Source: Nocardia acididurans (GTDB lineage Bacteria > Actinomycetota > Actinomycetes > Mycobacteriales > Mycobacteriaceae). From it: DNA of 64,000 nt. Within the stretch, counting starts at the first letter, position 1; each line of letters opens with the position of its first letter. The translations under genes were made by a program, and so were the position numbers. The DNA is taken from assembly GCF_016741815.1 (NCBI RefSeq), contig NZ_JAERRJ010000001.1:620001-684000 (forward strand), read 5' to 3'. Under the pieces are notes generated by a model. It had not been told where the DNA came from. It saw nothing but the letters and a program-made list of their open reading frames with translations, and did not search any database. This document shows positions 1-8,253 of this stretch, one piece after another.

Positions 1-1
1 G

Positions 2-502
2 GGTGGCGAGGGTCTGCCGGTGGGTGCGGTGGCCCCGGAATTCGAGTTGCTGCGCACCGAGGGCGGGCGAATCGGTTTGGCGCAGTTGCTGTCTCCGGGG
101 CGGCAGCTGCTGCTGGTGTTCGTGCACCCGCACTGTGAGATGTGCGCGGCGCTGGCGCGGGAGCTGCCGCGCTGGCAGCGCCGCGCGGCCGAGTCGCTGA
201 CGATCGTGATGGTGGGCAACGGCGATGTGGCCGAGCATGCCGCGTGGGGCCGGGAGCAGGGGCTGGGTGAGATTCCGGTGATGGTGCAGCAGGGAAACGA
301 GGCGGCGCTGCGGTATCGGGTGCGCGGAACGCCATCGGGGGTGCTGATCGGCACGAACGGTCAGGTGTCCGCGCCCGTGGCGCGGGGGGCGATGGCCATT
401 CGTGACCTGATAATCCAGGCGAAACGAACTGGCGGCCACGCCATTTCGGACAATACGGGCCGGTCTTCTAATTCCCTTGGTGCACAAACGATTTCACCAT
501 AG
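2..502 (+). CDS. Thioredoxin-fold (TlpA/MauD-like) protein, 5'-truncated by window edge
   Basis: The reading frame is open to the first base of the window, so the true start is upstream; the in-frame GTG at 20 lies inside a typical family entry sequence (VGAVAPEFEL) and is probably internal. A Cys-x-x-Cys motif (HCEMC) follows the strand LLLVFVHP, and a cis-Pro-type segment (VRGTPSGVLI) comes about 70 residues later. Both are hallmarks of TlpA/MauD-like thiol-disulfide oxidoreductases or peroxiredoxin-like proteins. The last 25 residues are polar and look disordered. No membrane anchor is visible in the part seen. The family's thiol redox role is inferred; the partner is unknown because the upstream context is missing. 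Confidence 0.7.
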   Translation, partial: GGEGLPVGAVAPEFELLRTEGGRIGLAQLLSPGRQLLLVFVHPHCEMCAALARELPRWQRRAAESLTIVMVGNGDVAEHAAWGREQGLGEIPVMVQQGNEAALRYRVRGTPSGVLIGTNGQVSAPVARGAMAIRDLIIQAKRTGGHAISDNTGRSSNSLGAQTISP

Positions 503-576
503 CGCGTGGTTCGTGAGCCTTACCATCGAATGGCAAGGTTCCATCCGTTCACCCAGCGCACAAGCGAGGGATCATC

Positions 577-912
577 ATGGCGGACTTCGCATTCACCGAC
601 TATTCCGGCAAAGAATTCGTCATTCGACTCGAGAACGAGCAGCGCATCGCCGAGGCGCGCCGCATCCTGTCCGGTGAGGAAACAATGTCGACCCATGTGA
701 TGGGCCGGATCCGGAAATCCCGGGCCGACTACAACCCGGGCTGGAGTTTCCACCTCGATCCGGACACCATCACATTTTTCACCATGGCCATCGAGGTGTG
801 CGATTCCAGCATCACTTACCTCGAGGATCATCTCGACGAGGCGTGCGGCGCGTTCCTGCCCGGCTGCTTCTGGTGTCCGTGGTCGTCCAAGCTGACCCGC
901 GAAGTCTCCTGA
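577..912 (+). CDS. Small BP74 N-terminal-domain-like protein
   Basis: A 111-residue protein without signal peptide or membrane segment. It contains the pattern FAFTDYSGKEFVIRL, then ARRILSGEE, THVMGRI, YNPGWSFHLDPDTITFF, MAIEVCDSSITYLEDHLDE and a Cys-rich end (FLPGCFWCPWSSKL). I recognise this as the BP74 N-terminal domain, first named from a Dictyostelium protein and also found as stand-alone small proteins in actinobacteria. Its biochemical role in bacteria is not established. The ATG at 577 follows an AGCGAGGGATC purine-rich stretch. The gene is monocistronic, and its 3' end converges on the Rieske gene with 27 bp between the stops. Confidence 0.72.
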   Translation: MADFAFTDYSGKEFVIRLENEQRIAEARRILSGEETMSTHVMGRIRKSRADYNPGWSFHLDPDTITFFTMAIEVCDSSITYLEDHLDEACGAFLPGCFWCPWSSKLTREVS

Positions 913-939
913 CCCGCACCCGCGAATCGCGGTCGCGGA

Positions 940-2481
940 TCAGAGTTTGCGCGACCGCAATTCGTGTCCCTTGGACGTCTTGCAGCGTCCCGATTCCAGA
1001 TCCCACTGCCAGCCGTGCAGGTTGCAGGTGAGCGTATTGCCTTCCACCACACCGAATTTCGACAGATCCGCCTTCAGGTGCGGGCAGCGCCGCTGCACCT
1101 CCCAGCCCTCGAGTTCGGTGGAGGCCGAATCGTCGTGCGCCTCGGAGAACCAGCCGTCCGCGTAGGCGATGCGCTCGTCGGTGAGGCATTTGAAGAACGT
1201 GTAGAGGAACTCGTTGTAGCCGCCGATGCGCCAGGTGGTGAAGCGCGTCGACAGGAAGATCGTGTTCACCCAGTCGGGTTCGTTGTCGCGCAGCACGGTG
1301 CGCACCAGCTGCTTGTCGATGCGGAATCCGTAGCGGTGCTTGCCTTCTCCCGCGACGGGTTCGCGCACGATCCGCTTCGGGAAGTCCAGCACCACGGTCT
1401 CGTCGCCCATGACCAGGCTGACCGGATAGCCGATGCCGTCGCAGATGAGATCGCTCTGCGCCATGATCGGCTCGAACAGCTCCTTGAGCTGCCCCAGCAG
1501 CGGCGTACCGTCTTCGACCGCCCACGTTGCCTTTTCGGCCGCGAGCACCGGGGCCATGCGCTGGGCCATGTCCTCGATGTACGCGGCCTTGTCGCGGTAG
1601 ACGAGGTCCGGATCGGTCAGGTGGGTGAGCGAAACCAGTTCCTTGCCACGCAGATCCGCGGTCGAGCCGGGGATCATGAGCAGCCCGCCCTCGTTGCCGT
1701 GGATCTTCATCTGCTCGAGGAAGACGATCTGGTCGGGGAAGATATTGCCCTCGTCGCCGCGATCGTCGTTCAGGTAGCGCAGTTCGTCGTCGAGGAAGAC
1801 CGGCGGTCCGGCGGACGGGACGACCCAGGTGGCCCCGACCTGCTCGATGTAGGAGCGGCAGCGGTCCATGCCGCGCTGGCGCTTCTGCTTGCCGAAGTTG
1901 GCCTTGGTCTTGGCCGGGATGTCGTACACCATCGGGTACCAGATGGCCCCGGAGTACTGCAGCAGGTGGATGTCGACGTGCCCGAACGCGTCGTGCAGCA
2001 CGTCCATGTCGACCGGCCGCGCGTCGTTCATGTTGAAGCAGACGGTTTCGCCGTCGGAGACGACCAGGCCGGAGTCGCCGATGGGACCGTCGGCGGGCGC
2101 GCGCAGCGCGATGATCATGATGTCCAGGTCGCCGCCCGGCCCGGTCACGGTGTGCTTGACCGAGTCCTCGGTCTCCACGAACGTGTGGAAGCCGAGCTTC
2201 TCCAGCTCACGCTTGAGATCCGGCACGGGATAGTCGGGCAGCAGGACGACGGCGTCCTTGTTCACCTTGTCCGCGAGATGCTGGGCATCCCAGTGATCGC
2301 GGTGCAGGTGCGAGACATAGAGGAAGTCGCAGTTCCCCAGCTCGTCCCAGTCCAGCTGGGTGTTGTCCGGAAACGGGAACCAGGATCCGAAGTACGCCGG
2401 GTTCACCCATGGATCGCAGAGGATCGTCCCGGCCTTGGTACGGATGTGGAATCCGGCGTGTCCGACGCTGGTGATCTGCAC
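940..2481 (-). CDS. Metallo-beta-lactamase/Rieske [2Fe-2S] fusion protein (Rv3818-like)
   Basis: 513 residues in two parts. The N-terminal half is a metallo-beta-lactamase fold with the metal motif HLHRDHWD (HxHxDH) near residue 58. The C-terminal 80 residues hold a Rieske iron-sulfur site, CPH followed 19 residues later by CNLHGW, giving the Cys-x-His and Cys-x-x-His ligand pairs. Length and organisation match M. tuberculosis Rv3818, which sits at the same end of the same envelope locus. A hydrolytic or oxygenase-type reaction is plausible, but the substrate is unknown. There is no signal peptide, so it is probably cytoplasmic. It starts 42 bp downstream of the lipoprotein gene on the same strand and may be cotranscribed with it. 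Confidence 0.85.
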   Translation of the reverse strand: MQITSVGHAGFHIRTKAGTILCDPWVNPAYFGSWFPFPDNTQLDWDELGNCDFLYVSHLHRDHWDAQHLADKVNKDAVVLLPDYPVPDLKRELEKLGFHTFVETEDSVKHTVTGPGGDLDIMIIALRAPADGPIGDSGLVVSDGETVCFNMNDARPVDMDVLHDAFGHVDIHLLQYSGAIWYPMVYDIPAKTKANFGKQKRQRGMDRCRSYIEQVGATWVVPSAGPPVFLDDELRYLNDDRGDEGNIFPDQIVFLEQMKIHGNEGGLLMIPGSTADLRGKELVSLTHLTDPDLVYRDKAAYIEDMAQRMAPVLAAEKATWAVEDGTPLLGQLKELFEPIMAQSDLICDGIGYPVSLVMGDETVVLDFPKRIVREPVAGEGKHRYGFRIDKQLVRTVLRDNEPDWVNTIFLSTRFTTWRIGGYNEFLYTFFKCLTDERIAYADGWFSEAHDDSASTELEGWEVQRRCPHLKADLSKFGVVEGNTLTCNLHGWQWDLESGRCKTSKGHELRSRKL

Positions 2482-2526
2482 GAGCTATCTTCCTCCCTGA
2501 CCGTTACCAGCCACCCAGCTTACGGG

Positions 2527-3324
2527 CTAGCCCGAAACGTCGCCGATGCAGTAACCGTCGCTGCCCGACTTCAGGGTGAATGTCTGTTTTTTCCGGACCC
2601 CGGAGGCGGTGGTGACCGGGACCGACACGGTGATGTACTCGTCGTACGGCCACTCCGATTTGATGGACTCGTCGGTGAAACTCCGGATACCGGTCATGGT
2701 CCGCGCGCCCGCGGCCATGGGCGGCACGACGGATTTCCCGTTCTCGTCCGGATCCCAGCTCCGCTCCGCCGCGCAAACCAGCGGATACGAGCTCTCCACA
2801 TCGGCCGAATCCAGCGGCGCGCCGACCGCCCGCGCCAGGAACCGCCGCACGGTGTGCCGGGCGTCGGCCGCGTTGAAGGCGATCTCGTCCCCGCTCGCGA
2901 AGACATGCGGGCAGGCGTACCCGGCCGCGACGTCCCGATCCCGGGCGACCACCGTGACGGCCGCGGATCGCCACACGAAGACCGACCCGGAGCGCACGCC
3001 CGGCTCGTCGATCGCCTCGAGAATCGGGCCGGGCGTGTCGTACATATCGCGCACATTGCCGGGAGCCATGGTCCAGCACCGGTTCTCCAGCTCGTCGAGA
3101 CTGCCGGCGCGCAGGTCGGCGGCCCACCGGCCGATGGCGGCGACGCTGGGTTCGGGCGCGCCGGGCGCGGCCGAGGGGGCGGGCGCGGCGGCCTGCTCCG
3201 GCGCGTCGCCCGGAATGCCCACGGCCGCATCGCATCCCGTGAGCAGTAAAGCGGCCGCGACGGCGAGTCTTCCGAGCAGTCCCCCGCGGTCGTGTCCACG
3301 CAGTGCTGTTCGGCCGTATTCCAC
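2527..3324 (-). CDS. Secreted lipoprotein of unknown function
   Basis: About 265 residues. The signal sequence ends in a lipobox (LLLTGC), predicting lipid attachment to the Cys and export to the outer face of the membrane. An Ala/Pro-rich linker follows, then a globular domain with several Cys residues (including ENRCW, AGYACPH, PLVCAAE, DGYCIGD) that could form disulfides. I chose the GTG at 3324 because an AAAGGG ribosome site lies nine bases before it; a TTG at 3330 is an alternative start. I recognise no catalytic motif. It is divergent from the acyltransferase gene, with about 75 bp between starts. Confidence 0.7.
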   Translation of the reverse strand: MEYGRTALRGHDRGGLLGRLAVAAALLLTGCDAAVGIPGDAPEQAAAPAPSAAPGAPEPSVAAIGRWAADLRAGSLDELENRCWTMAPGNVRDMYDTPGPILEAIDEPGVRSGSVFVWRSAAVTVVARDRDVAAGYACPHVFASGDEIAFNAADARHTVRRFLARAVGAPLDSADVESSYPLVCAAERSWDPDENGKSVVPPMAAGARTMTGIRSFTDESIKSEWPYDEYITVSVPVTTASGVRKKQTFTLKSGSDGYCIGDVSG

Positions 3325-3398
3325 GCGCAAGAACCCTTTCGGTTGTTGTTACCTGGATCACTGGTCGCGGCTGAGGTAGGGACTAAGGTACCGAAATT

Positions 3399-4145
3399 GT
3401 GGAACCCGTCTACTTCCCGATCATCGGGCTGGCTCGCACCGTGTTCGCACTGCAGGGGCTGAAGTTCACCGTCACCGGTGACGAGAACATTCCCGCGCAG
3501 GGTGGCGCGGTCATCGCGATCAATCACACCGGATACATGGACTTCACGTACGCGGGACTCCCCGCACGTACGACGAAGCGTTATATCCGCTTCATGGCGA
3601 AGAAGGAAGTCTTCGACAATTCCGTGAGCGGACCGATCATGCGGGCGCTCAAGCACATTCCCGTGGATCGGGCGGCAGGCGGCGATTCCTACCAGGAAGC
3701 CGTGAACCGTCTGAAAGCCGGTGAACTGGTGGGCGTCTACCCCGAGGCCACCATCAGCCGCAGCTTCGAGTTGAAGGAATTCAAGTCGGGCGCGGCGCGC
3801 ATGGCCATCGAAGCGGGCGTCCCGATCATCCCCATCGTCATCTGGGGCGCACAGCGCGTCTGGACCAAGGGCCACCCGAAGCGCCTGGGCCGCACCAACA
3901 CTCCCATCTCCATCGAGGTCGGCAAGCCCATCGCGCCCGTCGAACCCGCCTCGGCCCTGACCGAGAAGCTGCACACCACAATGGAATCCATGCTTCTCAA
4001 CGTGCAGAAGGACTATGTGCACGAGCCCGGCGCGTACTGGGTGCCCGCTCGCCTCGGCGGCAGCGCGCCCACCCTGGAAGAGGCGAACGCCCTCGACGCC
4101 GCCGAAGCCGCGGAGAAGGCCGCCCGCCGAGCGCGGCAACAGTAG
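3399..4145 (+). CDS. PlsC-type lysophospholipid/glycerolipid acyltransferase (Rv3814c-3816c-like)
   Basis: 248 residues of the LPLAT (1-acyl-sn-glycerol-3-phosphate acyltransferase) family. The catalytic HX4D motif is NHTGYMDF, followed by the block RAAGGDSYQEAV and the acceptor-binding motif PEATISRS. M. tuberculosis has three such paralogues (Rv3814c to Rv3816c) at this locus; only one is present here. It probably acylates a glycerolipid at the inner membrane surface. The GTG start lacks a clear Shine-Dalgarno, and a TANNNT box (TAAGGT, about 3384) ends only nine bases upstream, so the mRNA may be leaderless. The gene converges on the next one with 18 bp between stops. Confidence 0.85.
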   Translation: MEPVYFPIIGLARTVFALQGLKFTVTGDENIPAQGGAVIAINHTGYMDFTYAGLPARTTKRYIRFMAKKEVFDNSVSGPIMRALKHIPVDRAAGGDSYQEAVNRLKAGELVGVYPEATISRSFELKEFKSGAARMAIEAGVPIIPIVIWGAQRVWTKGHPKRLGRTNTPISIEVGKPIAPVEPASALTEKLHTTMESMLLNVQKDYVHEPGAYWVPARLGGSAPTLEEANALDAAEAAEKAARRARQQ

Positions 4146-4163
4146 CGTCCGGAGGACGTCGAC

Positions 4164-4820
4164 TCAGCTGGGGTCGGATCCGCGGATCGCCGACAGCCAC
4201 ACCGCCGTGGTCGCGGCGACCGCCGTCGCCCCAGCGAAAGCCGCTGTGCCGCCGCCCGCCACATACACCCACAACAACCCCGCGACGGGAGCCGCCACCG
4301 CCGGCTGGGCATCCAGCACCAGCCGCCGCCCGAGCCGCACCGCCTGCGCGGCCGTGGTGGCCGCCTGCGGATCGGCCCGAACCGGATTGTCGACGAGCCG
4401 CCCCGGCGGCTCGGTATCCCGCACCCGCCCCGCCGGGTACACCCGCAGGTCACCGACATACACCGCCCGCGAGGACAATTCGGCATTGTCCTGGGTCAGT
4501 CCCACCAGCGCCGGATCGAAATACACCGGCACCCACCGGGTTCGCCCGCCGAGATCGAACTCCAGCCACGACCGGCTCACCAGCCGATGCTGCTGCCGCA
4601 CCCGCCGCACCGCGATCTCCCGCTCCGGCAGCCCGTTCGGCAGGTACCCCAGCGCCATCCCCGATCGAAAAGCGCTGTACCCCAGAATGATCACAGCCAC
4701 CGTGCCCAGCATGGCGGCCTGGTCCGGATCGGCGAACGGCGCCCAGGCGAGACAGCTCGCCAGAGCGCCGATCGTCACGAGGACCGGATAGGCCAGCGGA
4801 TGACCCATCCGGCTGATCAC
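4164..4820 (-). CDS. Small membrane protein, last gene of the peptide-transporter operon
   Basis: About 218 residues. Two hydrophobic segments at the N-terminus (LAYPVLVTIGALASCLAW and MLGTVAVIILGYSAF) and two near the C-terminus (around PVAGLLWVYVAGGG and FAGATAVAATTAVWL) flank a soluble region, so it is probably an integral membrane protein. I do not recognise a family. The GTG start at 4820 overlaps the upstream TGA as GTGA, the usual sign of translational coupling to the substrate-binding protein; an ATG at 4808 is the alternative. The coupling suggests an accessory role for the transporter, or simple cotranscription. Confidence 0.6.
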   Translation of the reverse strand: MISRMGHPLAYPVLVTIGALASCLAWAPFADPDQAAMLGTVAVIILGYSAFRSGMALGYLPNGLPEREIAVRRVRQQHRLVSRSWLEFDLGGRTRWVPVYFDPALVGLTQDNAELSSRAVYVGDLRVYPAGRVRDTEPPGRLVDNPVRADPQAATTAAQAVRLGRRLVLDAQPAVAAPVAGLLWVYVAGGGTAAFAGATAVAATTAVWLSAIRGSDPS

Positions 4821-6493
4821 TTGAGGAAGCCCACCTTGGTGTAGTCGGGATCGGCCAGGCCGAACGCGCCCCAGTTGGCGAGCTTGCTGTTCACGGCCAC
4901 GACACCGGCCGACTGCGTCAGCGGGAGCGAGTGCACCTCTTCGAAGATCTTGCGGTCGACCTGGTTCGCCATCTCGATCGCCTTGGCGGGGTCGAGCTCC
5001 CGCAGGGTCTGATCGATGAGGGTGTTGAGTTCGGGCGAGCCGATGCGCGCCTTGTTGCCCTGCCAGTTCTCCGGATCGTAGTAGTAGATCTGCCGCAGCG
5101 AACCCAGCGGCAGCGTGCTGCCGCTGTAGCTGTACTGCGCCAGGTCGTAGTTGCCCGGATCGATCACATTGGTGAACAGGCCGGTGCCCGGCACGGTCTG
5201 GATCTCCAGTCCGACACCGACTTTCGCGAGGTTGGCCTGCACGATCTTGGCCATGTCGACCCACGCGTCCTGCTGGTACATGACGTCCTTCAGGATCAGC
5301 TTGCGGCCGTCCTTCTCCCGCACCGTGCCGCCCGGCGGAATGACCCAGCCCAGCGCCTCGAGTTCCTGTGCGGCGGCGTCGGGGTTGTAGGCGACGGATT
5401 CCGCATTGTCCTGGTAGCCCTTCTGGCCGTTCAGGAAGACGTGGTTGTTCAGGACCTTGGGTTCGGCCACGATGCCGTGCTGGTTGGTGTCCACGATGGC
5501 CTGCCGATCAATGGCCTTCGCGACGGCGCGGCGCACGCCCACATCCGAGAGCAGCGCGCCGGGCGCGCCGTTGAAGGTCAGATGCGACCAGTAGTTGCGG
5601 GGCGTGCGGCGGACGGTGACGTTCGGAATGTTGCTCGCGGCGGTCACATTCGCCAGGCCGGACATCGAGGCTTCGTCCAGCTCGTTGTTCTGCATCGCGC
5701 CCAGCAGCGCGGCGTTGTCGAGCACGCTGAAGGTGATGGTGTCGAGCACCGGGGTGTCACCCCACCAGTTGGGGTTGCGGCCCAGCGTGATCCGGTTCTG
5801 CGTGCGGTCGATGTTCGTGATGGTGAACGGCCCGGCGCTGACCGGCAGACCGTTGCGGGCCCACTCGTTGAAGGCTTGCGGCGAGGCGAAGTTCGCCTTC
5901 GGCAGTACCACGCTGAACGGGCCCTGCCACTCGGCGTACGGCTCCTTGTAGGTGACGACGACCTGCCGGTCGTCCACACCGCGCTCCACCGAACCGATGC
6001 GCTCGTAACCGGAGGAGGAGGCGACCAGGTACTCGTCGTTGGTGCCGTTCATCGCCTGCCACTGGGCGCGGAAGTCTTCCCAGGTGAGTGGGGTGCCGTC
6101 GGACCACATCACCTTGGGGTTGATGGTGTAGACGACCTTTTGCGGGCTGGTCTCGGTCAGCTTGATGTCGGTGTAGTAGTCGGTGTCGAGGTTCAGCTGC
6201 CCGGCCGCGTCGGCTTTCCACGCTGTCGGCACCACCGGGGTCAGGACCTCGCTGGTGTCGCCGGTGTTGCCGTCCACGTGCATGGGATTGAACGAGGCGG
6301 GCATCGCGCTCAGCGACAGCCGCAGGTTCCCGCCCGGCGCCAGATCCTCGACCGGATGCGGGTTGATGTCGTTGGTGCTGCCGATGGTCGACGAGCCCGC
6401 CTCCACCTTGTTGCCGCCGCTACACCCGGAGACGAGCACGCCGAGGGCGACCATGGGGATCGCGAGTCGTACCGCTGTCGAACGTATCCGCAA
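4817..6493 (-). CDS. ABC transporter family-5 substrate-binding lipoprotein (peptide type), copy 2
   Basis: 558 residues. A signal peptide with lipobox (VLVSGC) is followed by the SBP_bac_5 fold, recognisable from LSAMPASFNPMHVDGNTGD near the mature N-terminus, YTINPKVMWSDGTPLTWEDF, and VGVGLEIQTVPGTGLF. This family binds oligopeptides or similar ligands outside the membrane and delivers them to DppB/DppC-type permeases. It is a clear paralogue of the adjacent upstream gene (shared block DINPHPVEDL / DINPQPREN). The start is TTG with AGGGGCG upstream. Two binding proteins in tandem suggest two substrate specificities for one permease. Confidence 0.88.
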   Translation of the reverse strand: MRIRSTAVRLAIPMVALGVLVSGCSGGNKVEAGSSTIGSTNDINPHPVEDLAPGGNLRLSLSAMPASFNPMHVDGNTGDTSEVLTPVVPTAWKADAAGQLNLDTDYYTDIKLTETSPQKVVYTINPKVMWSDGTPLTWEDFRAQWQAMNGTNDEYLVASSSGYERIGSVERGVDDRQVVVTYKEPYAEWQGPFSVVLPKANFASPQAFNEWARNGLPVSAGPFTITNIDRTQNRITLGRNPNWWGDTPVLDTITFSVLDNAALLGAMQNNELDEASMSGLANVTAASNIPNVTVRRTPRNYWSHLTFNGAPGALLSDVGVRRAVAKAIDRQAIVDTNQHGIVAEPKVLNNHVFLNGQKGYQDNAESVAYNPDAAAQELEALGWVIPPGGTVREKDGRKLILKDVMYQQDAWVDMAKIVQANLAKVGVGLEIQTVPGTGLFTNVIDPGNYDLAQYSYSGSTLPLGSLRQIYYYDPENWQGNKARIGSPELNTLIDQTLRELDPAKAIEMANQVDRKIFEEVHSLPLTQSAGVVAVNSKLANWGAFGLADPDYTKVGFLK

Positions 6494-6521
6494 GGATCGC
6501 CCCTTTCTGCCGTGCCGGCTC

Positions 6522-8243
6522 CTACTTCTGGAAGCCGATCAAGGTGTAGTCGTAGCTCGCGAGCCCCGGCGCACCGTAGTTCGCGACCTCGTTCCGCACG
6601 CCGAAGACGCCCATGTCCTGCACCAGCGGCAGCGAATGACCCTCCTCGAAGACCTTGCGGTCCACCTGGTTGGCCAGTTCGATCGCCTTGTCCGGATCGA
6701 GTTCCGACAGCGTACGGTCGATGAGCTCGTTCAGCTCGGCGGACCCGATCCGCCCGTAGTTTCCCTGCAGATCATCCGGGTTGTAGGAGTAGATCTGCTG
6801 GATGCTGCCGAACGGGAACGGATCGCCCTGGTAGATGAACTGCGCCGCGTCGAAGTCGCCGGGCTGGATGACATCGGTGAAGAAACCCGCCCCCGCCCGC
6901 TGATCGATGATGAGTTCGACGCCGATGGCGGACAGGCTCTTCTGGATGACCGTGGCCACCTGCACCCACAGCGGATTCGCGTACATGACATCGCGGATCA
7001 CCAGCCGCTCACCGTTCTTGGCGCGGATGCCGTCGCCCTGCCGGACCCAGCCGAGCGCGTCGAGTTCCCGGTTGGCCGCGTCCGGGTCGTAGCCGAGCGT
7101 GTTGTTCCGGTAGCCGTGCTGGCCCTCCAGGAACACGTGGTTGTCGAGAGTTTTCGGCTGCTTGACGATCCCGTACATGATGCTGTCGGCGACGGCCTGC
7201 CGGTCGATGCCCTTCGTGATGGCCACGCGCACAGCCTGATCCGCGAGGATGGAACCCGGCGCGCCGTTGAAGGTGATGTGCCGCCAGCGATTGTCCGGAG
7301 CCTGGCGCAGCGCGAGTCCGGCCGTGCCGCGGATGGAGGTCACCTCGTCCAAGCCGGACAGCCGCACCGCGTCGATCTCGTTGTTGCGCAGGGCCGCCGC
7401 CCAGGCCGCGCGATCCAGCACGCTGTAGGTGATGGTGTCCAGCTTCGGGGCCGCGCCCCACCATTTCGGATTGCGCTCCAGCACGATCCGGCCCTGCGTA
7501 CGGTCGGTGGACTTCACCAGGAACGGCCCGGCGGTCAGTGAAATCCCGTTGACCAGCGCGTCGTTGAACGATTCCGGGGTGGCGGTCACCGATTTCGGGT
7601 ACAGCATCGAGTTGCCCGCGAACTGTCCGCGCCAGTCGGCGTACGGCTTGTCGAAGGTGATGACGGCCTGCCGGTCGTCGGAGCCGCGCTCCACCTTCGC
7701 CACCCGGTCGAACCCGTTGTTGATGGCGATCAGGAAGCGTTTGTCCCTGCCGCTCAACGCGTTCGCCTGCGAGGCGATGTCCTCCCAGGTGATCGGGCTG
7801 CCGTCGGACCACACCGCCTTCGGGTCGATGGTGTAGACCACCTGCTGCGGTTGCGTGCTGCGCAGCTGGATATCGGTGAAGTAGTCGCGGTTGATGCTGG
7901 TCTCGCCGGCCGCGTCGATCACGAAGGAGCGCGGCATCATCGGCCGTACGACATCGGCGATCTCACCGTCGTTGCCGTCGTTGGACAGCGTGTTCCAGTT
8001 CGCCGGGAACGAGGTGATGGCCAGCCGCAGATTCCCGCCGTCGCGCAGATTCTCGCGCGGCTGCGGGTTGATATCGCTGCTGCTGCCGATCTCGGCGTCG
8101 CCGAGCGGATCGGTGCCCGTCGAACACGAGGTCAGGGCCGCGACGGCCAGCCCCGCCGCGAACAGCAGGGCGGCCCCACGCCGGGACCGGACGGGCCGGC
8201 CGCGGCGTTGCCGAATCGGCGTGCAGTGTGGGCGAATCCGCAT
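6522..8243 (-). CDS. ABC transporter family-5 substrate-binding lipoprotein (peptide type), copy 1
   Basis: 573 residues from the ATG at 8243, chosen because AGGAGAGG lies just upstream; the longer open frame would overlap the ATPase gene. An unusually long basic N-terminus precedes a hydrophobic segment and lipobox (ALTSC). The family-5 solute-binding features are YTIDPKAVWSDGSPITWEDI, AGPFLVKSTDRTQGRIVLERN and the C-terminal half. It should be lipid-anchored on the outer membrane leaflet and present peptides to the permease encoded upstream. It follows the ATPase stop by about 10 bp and precedes its paralogue by about 28 bp, so all genes from 12031 down to 4164 look like one operon. Confidence 0.88.
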   Translation of the reverse strand: MRIRPHCTPIRQRRGRPVRSRRGAALLFAAGLAVAALTSCSTGTDPLGDAEIGSSSDINPQPRENLRDGGNLRLAITSFPANWNTLSNDGNDGEIADVVRPMMPRSFVIDAAGETSINRDYFTDIQLRSTQPQQVVYTIDPKAVWSDGSPITWEDIASQANALSGRDKRFLIAINNGFDRVAKVERGSDDRQAVITFDKPYADWRGQFAGNSMLYPKSVTATPESFNDALVNGISLTAGPFLVKSTDRTQGRIVLERNPKWWGAAPKLDTITYSVLDRAAWAAALRNNEIDAVRLSGLDEVTSIRGTAGLALRQAPDNRWRHITFNGAPGSILADQAVRVAITKGIDRQAVADSIMYGIVKQPKTLDNHVFLEGQHGYRNNTLGYDPDAANRELDALGWVRQGDGIRAKNGERLVIRDVMYANPLWVQVATVIQKSLSAIGVELIIDQRAGAGFFTDVIQPGDFDAAQFIYQGDPFPFGSIQQIYSYNPDDLQGNYGRIGSAELNELIDRTLSELDPDKAIELANQVDRKVFEEGHSLPLVQDMGVFGVRNEVANYGAPGLASYDYTLIGFQK

Positions 8244-8253
8244 CGCACCTCTC

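Noticed and set aside
964..3249. A 761-codon plus-strand open frame over the Rieske and lipoprotein genes
   Set aside because: It is antisense to two recognisable genes, and its composition (runs of V, H, R, G, D) is that of a reverse-frame artefact.
4931..6724. Long plus-strand open frames opposite the two substrate-binding protein genes
   Set aside because: The minus-strand frames have lipoboxes and family motifs; the plus-strand translations show none.
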